Below, one piece after another: positions 25,864-32,243 of a stretch of DNA of 32,243 bases. The DNA is from Phycisphaerae bacterium (lineage in GTDB: Bacteria; Planctomycetota; Phycisphaerae; UBA1845), in contig JAJDDZ010000285.1 in the NCBI GenBank assembly GCA_029260025.1, positions 1 through 32,243 on the forward strand, in the 5' to 3' direction. The position numbers were made by a program, and so were the translations under genes. Position 1 is the first letter of the stretch. Each line of letters starts with the position of its first letter. The notes below the pieces were generated by a model. That model saw only the letters and a program-made list of their open reading frames with translations. It was not told the origin of the DNA and searched no databases.

Positions 25864-27402
25864 GTGGCGGTTGCACGAAGCAAGGTTCGTGCTATTGATA
25901 GCGACATGTCATCGCAACGCCCGGCGTTTAACCCAGACCTCGTGAAAGCTCCTGAAGCCAAGAAGAAGACTCCCCTAAAGGGGCCGCTCACCGTTTCACA
26001 GGTCACCGCGATCGTTCAGCGAGCGATCCTAGACGCGGTCCCAGCGACGATCCACGTCGTCGGCGAGGTCAGCAACTTTAAAAGACATAGCAGCGGGCAT
26101 CTCTATTTTACGCTCAAGGACAACAGCAGCGAACTTTCGTGTGTCATGTGGCGATCGGACGCAGCCCGCCTCAAATTCGATCCCGAGAACGGGCTAGAAG
26201 TCATCGCGTCCGGAGCGGTCGAGGTCTTCGAGCGTGCGGGTCGCTATCAGCTCTACACGCGCAAGCTCGAACCCAAGGGGGTGGGCGCCCTCGATCTCGC
26301 CTTCCGGCAACTTTGCGAAAAGCTGAAGCAAGAAGGACTATTTGATCACAACACCAAGAAGCCGCTACCGCCCTTTCCGACGCGAATCGCCATCGTCACC
26401 AGCCCCACCGGCGCAGCGATCGCCGACATGATCCGAACGATTCAGCGGCGATACCCCTGCGTCCATGTGCTGGTCCACGCCGTTCGCGTTCAGGGTGAAA
26501 CGGCTGCGGGGGAAATCGCGAGCGCGATCCGCTCAATCAACCGAAACAGCAAAAACCTTGGTGGAATCGACTTGATGATCGTGGGACGCGGCGGCGGGTC
26601 GATCGAGGATCTCTGGGCGTTTAACGAAGAAGTCGTCGCCCGAGCGATCTTCGCGAGCCACATCCCCGTCATCAGTGCCGTAGGTCACGAGGTTGACTTT
26701 TCGGTGGCGGACCTCGTCGCGGATGTCCGGGCTGCAACGCCAACCGCAGCCGCAGAACTCGCCGTTCCAGAATTGGAAGAAGTCGCTGCTGGACTAACCG
26801 GTCTAGCGAGGCGTATAGCCCGCGCAACACAGACGCACGCAGAACTTGCGACCACCCGCGTCAACGGCGCAGCCCAAAAAGCCCCTCTTAAGAACCCACT
26901 CGACCTCATTCGTCGTCGGGAGCAAATCCTGGACGAACTCGAACATCGAATGACGCGAACCGAAAGCACCCAACTCCACGACTTGCGAAAGCGAATAGAG
27001 AATGTAGAAACGACGGTGCAGCGAATCGCCCCGCACGCATACCTCGCAAAGACCGGCGGCGCATTGCGCGACGCTAGCTACCGTTTGCGATGGGCGATCG
27101 ATGGGCGTATGCGCGATGCGTTTCAAAAACTTCGCCACCTCGCTCTTACACTTCCCGCGACAACATCCCATCGTTTCGACCTCTCGAGGGAGAAAGTTCG
27201 CACGGCTGAGACTGTCCTGGGCGCGGTTAGTCACAAGAGCGTCCTGGGTCGGGGATTCTCGATCACCCGGATCAAAAAAGGCGGGAAGGTTCTACGCTCT
27301 GTCAAAGACCTGACCGACCGTCAACGTCTCATCACGCACCTCGCCGACGGCGACGTCGAGACCGAAACCGTTAACATCAATCAAATGGAGCTATTCGACT
27401 AA
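25864..27402 (+). CDS. xseA: Exodeoxyribonuclease VII large subunit (GTG start at 25864; ATG at 25906 is an alternative)
   Basis: 'LTVSQVTAIVQRAI...IHVVGEVSNFKRHSSGHLYFTLKDNSSELSCVMWR', 'PTRIAIVTSPTGAAIADMIRTIQRRYP', 'LMIVGRGGGSIEDLWAFNEE', 'PVISAVGHEVDFSVADLVADVRAATPTAAAEL'. Confidence 0.97.
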   Translation: MAVARSKVRAIDSDMSSQRPAFNPDLVKAPEAKKKTPLKGPLTVSQVTAIVQRAILDAVPATIHVVGEVSNFKRHSSGHLYFTLKDNSSELSCVMWRSDAARLKFDPENGLEVIASGAVEVFERAGRYQLYTRKLEPKGVGALDLAFRQLCEKLKQEGLFDHNTKKPLPPFPTRIAIVTSPTGAAIADMIRTIQRRYPCVHVLVHAVRVQGETAAGEIASAIRSINRNSKNLGGIDLMIVGRGGGSIEDLWAFNEEVVARAIFASHIPVISAVGHEVDFSVADLVADVRAATPTAAAELAVPELEEVAAGLTGLARRIARATQTHAELATTRVNGAAQKAPLKNPLDLIRRREQILDELEHRMTRTESTQLHDLRKRIENVETTVQRIAPHAYLAKTGGALRDASYRLRWAIDGRMRDAFQKLRHLALTLPATTSHRFDLSREKVRTAETVLGAVSHKSVLGRGFSITRIKKGGKVLRSVKDLTDRQRLITHLADGDVETETVNINQMELFD

Positions 27403-27404
27403 TC

Positions 27405-27641
27405 ATGAGCAAGAAAAAACTATCTTTTGAACAAGCGCTCGATCAACTCGAGACGATCGCCGAACAAATCGAGCAGGGAAAGATTGGACTGGAAGAGTCG
27501 ATTGAAAAGTACGAGGAAGGAATGGGCCTAGTCAAACAGTGTCGAGATATTCTGTCCAAAGCGGAAATGAAGATCCAAAAATTACAAGAACGCGCCGACG
27601 GTACGCTCGAAACTGCACGTTTCGCCAAGCCAAAGACGTAG
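27405..27641 (+). CDS. xseB: Exodeoxyribonuclease VII small subunit
   Basis: 'LSFEQALDQLETIAEQIEQGKIGLEESIEKYEEGMGLVKQCRDILSKAEMKIQKL' is characteristic. Starts immediately after xseA. Confidence 0.96.
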   Translation: MSKKKLSFEQALDQLETIAEQIEQGKIGLEESIEKYEEGMGLVKQCRDILSKAEMKIQKLQERADGTLETARFAKPKT

Positions 27642-27698
27642 CGTGCTTCGCCGGTCAACCAAGTAGGCATCGCGGTTTGTTTCGACCAAGAGGCTCGA

Positions 27699-28859
27699 CT
27701 ACATCCGCTCCACGAGGCGATCGATCAAGAAGCTCGAGCGCTCCAGAGCCTGGTCCGTGAAAGTACCGAAAAAAGACCGGACACTCTCAAAGTTTTCCGC
27801 AAAGCTCTCGCGATCGCCGCAACGTACTACTTGTTGTAAGTGCTTCGCGGAGGAAACGAACGACTCCATCACCCGCTGCGTATCCGGATTGGACATTTGA
27901 ATCGACGCATACAGGTCAGGAGATTGAGCAAAGTGTCTCGCCGTCATCAGCAGCTCCATAAGATATACCGGTGACGTAAACTGAAGCGTTTCCTCGACCG
28001 AAACCCCAAGATCTGACAACGTCCGACCTGTCACCTCAGTCGCAAAATGCGTTAATACCTGGACGACCGCCATTGCTTTATCATGCGACTCAGGCGTGCA
28101 CTCCATCAGCACCAACCCTCTCGCTCCCAGCATCTGCTTCAACCAACTCAGCCATTCATCTCCGCGACCAGGACAAAGCACCACCCGCTGCCCCTGTAGC
28201 GAGTGAACGCTTGGGGCGAAGAGCGGATGCGTTCCGATGACGGATCCGCTACATGCGTCGAGCATTACCGACAACGGTTCACACTTGACGGAAGTAACAT
28301 CCAACAGCAGAGCGTCCTTTCGAACCATCGGTCCGATCTCACGAATCACGTCGCACGTCTTTTCGATAGGTACACTTACAATCACAATATCCGCAGTGGC
28401 AGCCGCAACCTCAGGACGAAGGTCCGTATCGACATCCGATATCATGATCGCGTGTCCGAGGTCACCGAACAGTTCCGCCATGCAACGCCCCATGCCGCCA
28501 CGACCACCGATCACGGCGACGGTACGCGGCGTGATGTCGAGCGGAACCTCGGCCTTCAGCGCAGCTTGGCGGTCGCGACTTCCCCACAGAATCAAACGAA
28601 ACAAACTCTCCGCTAGCTCTGTCGAAACGCCAACAGATCCCGCACGCTGGCGGCGGTCTTCGAGAATGGAACGTTCACGCGCGATATCTCGGATTCCGAT
28701 TTGATGCTCACGCTTGAACCGAGCGACTTCGCCAATATACCCGTTCCGCCGCGCGAGAAGCCCAATGATGTCGCGATCGACGGTGTCAATCATTGCCCGC
28801 AGTTCGTGCAGCGACCGGGCTGACGGCGATCCCTCGGGTTTACGTTCATTCGATGACAT
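27699..28859 (-). CDS. tyrA: Fused chorismate mutase / prephenate dehydrogenase (T-protein type)
   Basis: N-terminal CM AroQ-like 'LRAMIDTVDRDIIGLLARRNGYIGEVARFKREHQIGIRDIARERSIL', then 'TVAVIGGRGGMGRCMAELFGDLGHAIMISDVD', 'IGTHPLFAPSVHSLQGQRVVLCPGR', 'HFATEVTGRTLSDLGVSVEETLQFTSPVYLMELLMTARHFAQSPDLYASIQMSN'. Confidence 0.93.
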   Translation of the reverse strand: MSSNERKPEGSPSARSLHELRAMIDTVDRDIIGLLARRNGYIGEVARFKREHQIGIRDIARERSILEDRRQRAGSVGVSTELAESLFRLILWGSRDRQAALKAEVPLDITPRTVAVIGGRGGMGRCMAELFGDLGHAIMISDVDTDLRPEVAAATADIVIVSVPIEKTCDVIREIGPMVRKDALLLDVTSVKCEPLSVMLDACSGSVIGTHPLFAPSVHSLQGQRVVLCPGRGDEWLSWLKQMLGARGLVLMECTPESHDKAMAVVQVLTHFATEVTGRTLSDLGVSVEETLQFTSPVYLMELLMTARHFAQSPDLYASIQMSNPDTQRVMESFVSSAKHLQQVVRCGDRESFAENFESVRSFFGTFTDQALERSSFLIDRLVERM

Positions 28860-28943
28860 CTACGAAGCTCCGCTTTGATGCAATTCGTCGACTAAAATCA
28901 CCACACTCAACACTCGCTTGACCGATTGCTCCCTCGGCTCGGC

Positions 28944-30074
28944 CTAACCGATGACAGGAGTTGCCTTCGCTGCTTTAACAAGCTTCCCAATCGCCTCGTC
29001 GATCTCGGCTTCAGTCGAAAAACGACCAACACTCAATCGAACCGCACCGAACGCGACCTCTTCAGGAATATCCATCGCGGCGAGAGTGGCTGAGCGTTGC
29101 GCTTTTCCTGAATGACACGCAGCACCCGTGCTCGCGAGTACGTCGGGGCATCCCGCCATCACCTCGCCCCCGATTCGCCCGCGAAAACCAACACAAAGCG
29201 TATTCGACAGACGATCCGTTCGGTGACCGAGCAATACAACGTCGTCCCCCAATCCTTCCGAAAGACCCGCATGAAGTCTGTCGCGTAAGTTCGCGACGTG
29301 CGAATGATCCGAGTCCTTCTCCGCAAGCTCAGCCGCCTTCCCAAGTCCGACGATCAGCGCGACCGGTTCGGTTCCCGCACGAATCCCGCCCTGATGACCA
29401 GCCCCATGATGCAGCGGGTCGAGCGTCACACCCTTTTTAATGAAGAGCGCGCCAACTCCCTGCGGACCATAGAACTTGTGCCCAGCGATCGTGAGAAAAT
29501 CAACGCCAAGTTTATCCACACGCGTTTCAATCTTCCCGCATGACTGGGCAGCGTCGGTATGGACCAAGACCCCCGCCTCCCGCCCAATCGACGAAATCTC
29601 TGGGACATCCTGAATCGTTCCGACCTCATTGTTTGCGTGCATAATCGAAATCAGAATTGTTGTCGGTCGAATTTCGCTGGCAACCTCGTCGGGGTCAACA
29701 CGCCCCTTCGAGTCGACGCCGACGTAGCTAATCTCATACCCGAGCTTCTCGAGAAACTTACAAGGGTTCTTGATCGCCGGGTGCTCGATGCTCGAGGTAA
29801 TAATGTGCTTGCCCTTGTCCGCCAGCGCGAACGCGACTCCCTTAATCACATGATTGTTAGACTCTGTCCCGCCGGAGGTGAAAACGACTTCATCCGCCGA
29901 GACGCCCAGTAGCGACGCAACCTGGGCTCGTGCAGTGTCGATAGCCTTACGCAACGGAACACCAACCCCATGCGAACTGGTCGGGTTGCCGAAATACTCG
30001 CCGAGATACGGAAGCATCGCGGCACGCACGCCAGGATCCATGGGCGTCGAAGCGTTGTAGTCGAGATAGATCAT
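28944..30074 (-). CDS. Cysteine desulfurase (NifS/IscS type)
   Basis: ATG at 30074: 'MIYLDYNASTPMDPGVRAAMLPYLGEYFGNPTSSHGVG', 'HTDAAQSCGKIETRVDKLGVDFLTIAGHKFYGPQGVGALFI', 'STGAACHSGK'. Confidence 0.95.
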   Translation of the reverse strand: MIYLDYNASTPMDPGVRAAMLPYLGEYFGNPTSSHGVGVPLRKAIDTARAQVASLLGVSADEVVFTSGGTESNNHVIKGVAFALADKGKHIITSSIEHPAIKNPCKFLEKLGYEISYVGVDSKGRVDPDEVASEIRPTTILISIMHANNEVGTIQDVPEISSIGREAGVLVHTDAAQSCGKIETRVDKLGVDFLTIAGHKFYGPQGVGALFIKKGVTLDPLHHGAGHQGGIRAGTEPVALIVGLGKAAELAEKDSDHSHVANLRDRLHAGLSEGLGDDVVLLGHRTDRLSNTLCVGFRGRIGGEVMAGCPDVLASTGAACHSGKAQRSATLAAMDIPEEVAFGAVRLSVGRFSTEAEIDEAIGKLVKAAKATPVIG

Positions 30075-30315
30075 TGGTGTCGTCACCTTTCGTAAAGTCC
30101 GGGCAGTACCCGATTGCTTGCGGGCGAGTTTCGTCCGATCATACCGCACCTATCGACTCAGGACGAATCACGCCCTCCAATCCGAGGTCGGTGCTCAACC
30201 AACCTTTCGCGAGCGTCGATCTTCTACGCGGGGAAGCCCTAAAAAGCTGACCCGTTTGGGGTTCGACCGATAACCGTACGCGAAGTTTCAAGCAAAAGTT
30301 CAGGAGTACTCAGCA

Positions 30316-30858
30316 ATGACCACGCAGACCGACCAACTAGGCGACACGATTCAAGACTTGCGAAACGCAGCCGACTCCGCCCTGAACAGCGGAACCGCGG
30401 ACGACTTCGCATCCTTCGAGAGATTCGTCAACGAAGTTGAAGCATATGCTCGCGAGCTTCAACAATCCATGTGGGGCGACGAAGCGCGCACTGCCATTTC
30501 ACATCTCAAGGCAGGCAAGCCACTGACAGCGGACGATCATGACGTGATCCGAGCCTTCATGATCTCCGACGCACAGGCCTACCTCGAACACGAAAACGAT
30601 TTCAACAACTGGATCAGCGAATTCAAACGCCTGGTCACCGATCTAGAGAAACGCGCAAACAACATTGATCGAGATACGATCGCCGACTTCCGAGGCGTCC
30701 TCAAGGACACCATCCGAGTCGTCCCAGACATTCGCAACTTCTACGCCGAGAAACTTCGCGTCCAGAAGTTCGAAGAAGCGCTCCTGTCGCTCGACGACGC
30801 GTCACGCAAGATGCTCGCCCAGGTGATGACCGAGCAGATTCGCAGCAGCAAGCGCTAG
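30316..30858 (+). CDS. Hypothetical alpha-helical protein, 180 aa
   Basis: ATG preceded by AGGAG; followed by a terminator hairpin. Composition is helical and charged; no family recognised. Confidence 0.8.
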   Translation: MTTQTDQLGDTIQDLRNAADSALNSGTADDFASFERFVNEVEAYARELQQSMWGDEARTAISHLKAGKPLTADDHDVIRAFMISDAQAYLEHENDFNNWISEFKRLVTDLEKRANNIDRDTIADFRGVLKDTIRVVPDIRNFYAEKLRVQKFEEALLSLDDASRKMLAQVMTEQIRSSKR

Positions 30859-30889
30859 GCGCTAGGCCTGATAAAGCAAATCGACACCG

Positions 30890-30931
30890 AACCCGTCCGC
30901 CGCTAGCTTTGACAAGCGTCGGGCGGGTTTT
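30890..30931 (+). terminator. Rho-independent-like terminator after the 30316 gene
   Basis: aacccgtccgccgc / gcgtcgggcgggtt stem (one mismatch, one wobble) followed by T-rich ttttc. Confidence 0.7.
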
Positions 30932-31003
30932 CTCATCACGCATCCCACCAAACTCGAGCGCACGGTCGCGACGTCCCGAAGTTCGTTGTAAGCTACCCGT
31001 GTC

Positions 31004-31564
31004 ATGACGTACGATTCCCGCATCCAACTCCCCGTATCATTCTCGCTCAAGGACGGGCGCGAATCTAGAATTCGCCCCACTACCGAAGACGACGCCCGGG
31101 AGCTTTGTTCGATACTTCCACGAATGCACGACGAATCGGAGTGGCTAAACTACATGCCAGGGGAGTTCGACAAGGACGAGCGGTGGGAACGGAACTTTAT
31201 TCGTGAACAGATCGCAAAACCCACGGCGATCATGATCGTGGTCGAGGTGGGCGGGAAAATCATCGCCACCGGTGGCGCGGGGTCGCTCGAGTACAAACGA
31301 TACGCTCACCACGCCGAGGTAGGACTCGCAATTCTCAAGGACTATTGGGGCCAGGGTCTAGGGCGGAAGCTGATGGAATTGCTCGTCCAATGGGGTCGCG
31401 ACCGCGGACTTCGCAAGATGTACTTGAAGACCTTCGACGGAAACGATCGGGCGATCGCGATATACGACTCACTTGGTTTCAAGATCGAAGCTCGTCTTAG
31501 ACAAGACTTCCGACGCAACGACGGAACCTTTGGCGACACGATCATCATGAGCTTGAATTACTAG
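31004..31564 (+). CDS. GNAT family N-acetyltransferase
   Basis: 'IRPTTEDDARELCSILPRMHDES', 'VGLAILKDYWGQGLGRKLMELLVQWGRDRGLRKMYLKTFDGNDRAIAIYDSLGFKIEARLRQDF' (GNAT acetyl-CoA motif). Confidence 0.95.
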   Translation: MTYDSRIQLPVSFSLKDGRESRIRPTTEDDARELCSILPRMHDESEWLNYMPGEFDKDERWERNFIREQIAKPTAIMIVVEVGGKIIATGGAGSLEYKRYAHHAEVGLAILKDYWGQGLGRKLMELLVQWGRDRGLRKMYLKTFDGNDRAIAIYDSLGFKIEARLRQDFRRNDGTFGDTIIMSLNY

Positions 31565-31574
31565 CTAGTCCGCC

Positions 31575-31907
31575 TCATCGCCAAAATTGATCCGGGTGGT
31601 CGGGGTGGTCGGGGTGGTCGGGGTCAGGGTGGTCGGGGTCGTCATCTTGAAGCTTCCAACTATCTGCTTCTTCCGCTTCATCAATCTCGCGTTCCATGTG
31701 CTGAAACATCTTCTCTTGAAGGGGCGCGAGCCGGCGATACATCGCGAGTGTCGCCTTGTGCGACTGAGCGATCACGCCCAACTGTGCAATCTGCCACTTA
31801 CTCAAACACGCGGACTCTTTGATGTTCGAAAACGGATCGCAAAGAAGCTCCGGGGACCCATCAGATTGCCTACGAAAGAATTCACAGTCTTCGCATCGTA
31901 ACATCAA
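31575..31907 (-). CDS. Small Cys-containing hypothetical protein with repetitive D-H-P tail
   Basis: 'MMLRCEDCEFFRRQSDGSPELLCDPFSNIKESACLSKWQ' (CxxC...C...C, possible metal site) and tail 'DDDPDHPDPDHPDHPDHPDQFWR'. Confidence 0.75.
   Translation of the reverse strand: MMLRCEDCEFFRRQSDGSPELLCDPFSNIKESACLSKWQIAQLGVIAQSHKATLAMYRRLAPLQEKMFQHMEREIDEAEEADSWKLQDDDPDHPDPDHPDHPDHPDQFWR
31594..31641. repeat. 9-bp minisatellite (gggtggtcg), 3 tandem copies plus interrupted copies; G-quadruplex-capable on the + strand
   Basis: gggtggtcg at 31594, 31603 and 31612, then gggtca, then gggtggtcg at 31627 and ggg. Confidence 0.92.
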
Positions 31908-32057
31908 TTATTCTCCAATTACCCCGCAACGGCTTTTCCAAACTTTGTAATCACCGCATCTTACGCGCAGTTTTTGCCAACCGAGTATTGAACGCGAGGA
32001 ACTTCCCTCGCCTTGCCACGTAGTGACACTGTCGCAAAATTAAAAATGAGAATTCTC

Positions 32058-32086
32058 TTGCCAACCGATCCGATTTCGAGGATACT
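32058..32086 (+). promoter_or_regulatory. Putative sigma70-type promoter of a candidate small RNA
   Basis: TTGCCA (32058..32063), 17-nt spacer, GATACT (32081..32086); no supported + strand CDS immediately follows. Confidence 0.35.
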
Positions 32087-32144
32087 ACTTCGTATTCAAT
32101 AAGTCCACTTACCGACCCGTCCCCCCCATGGGTCGGTTCCCCAA

Positions 32145-32175
32145 GGCCCGGTCCACCCCACCGGGCCTCTTTTTT
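32145..32175 (+). terminator. Strong rho-independent terminator
   Basis: ggcccggt-ccacccc-accgggcc: perfect 8-bp GC-rich stem followed by tctttttt. Confidence 0.85.
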
Positions 32176-32243
32176 GCGCTGTCCTCGCGAAACAACAAAG
32201 TCCAAGCACAGCGCACGAAAAAAGGGCGCGCCCGTGATGGACA

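Overview
32.2 kb of bacterial chromosome. Gene content and protein style suggest a Planctomycetota-type organism (inference; there is no rRNA to confirm it). The dominant feature is a minus-strand run of eight consecutive amidohydrolase-superfamily genes (about 14639 down to 2064). They are tightly packed: four ATGA overlaps, one TAATG overlap and two gaps of 1-4 nt. Most have a recognisable signal peptide. By eye the run encodes nine amidohydrolase modules, because one gene is a two-module fusion. Only one gene (4823..6064) keeps a full set of canonical metal/catalytic motifs (HNH, later His residues, TD). The other modules keep the fold-diagnostic 'PG[LFM]I' and 'GSIexGKxADLvixxGdPL' motifs but have lost the HxH metal site. 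This looks like one presumptive enzyme embedded in a translationally coupled array of secreted pseudo-amidohydrolases, and it is the best candidate for an undescribed system. Elsewhere: the 3' part of a PKD-domain surface protein (open to the left edge), scpB, a convergent pair of large orphan genes, a universal stress protein, an E1-like ThiF/MoeB protein next to a cysteine-desulfurase-family gene, a TadG-like protein, a PilZ-like protein, xseA-xseB, a fused chorismate mutase-prephenate dehydrogenase (T-protein type TyrA), an IscS/NifS cysteine desulfurase, a GNAT acetyltransferase, a Cys-containing small protein with a DHP-repeat tail encoded by a G-quadruplex-capable minisatellite, and a candidate promoter/double-hairpin/terminator sRNA locus at the right edge. 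No tRNA, rRNA, CRISPR array or transposon was recognised.
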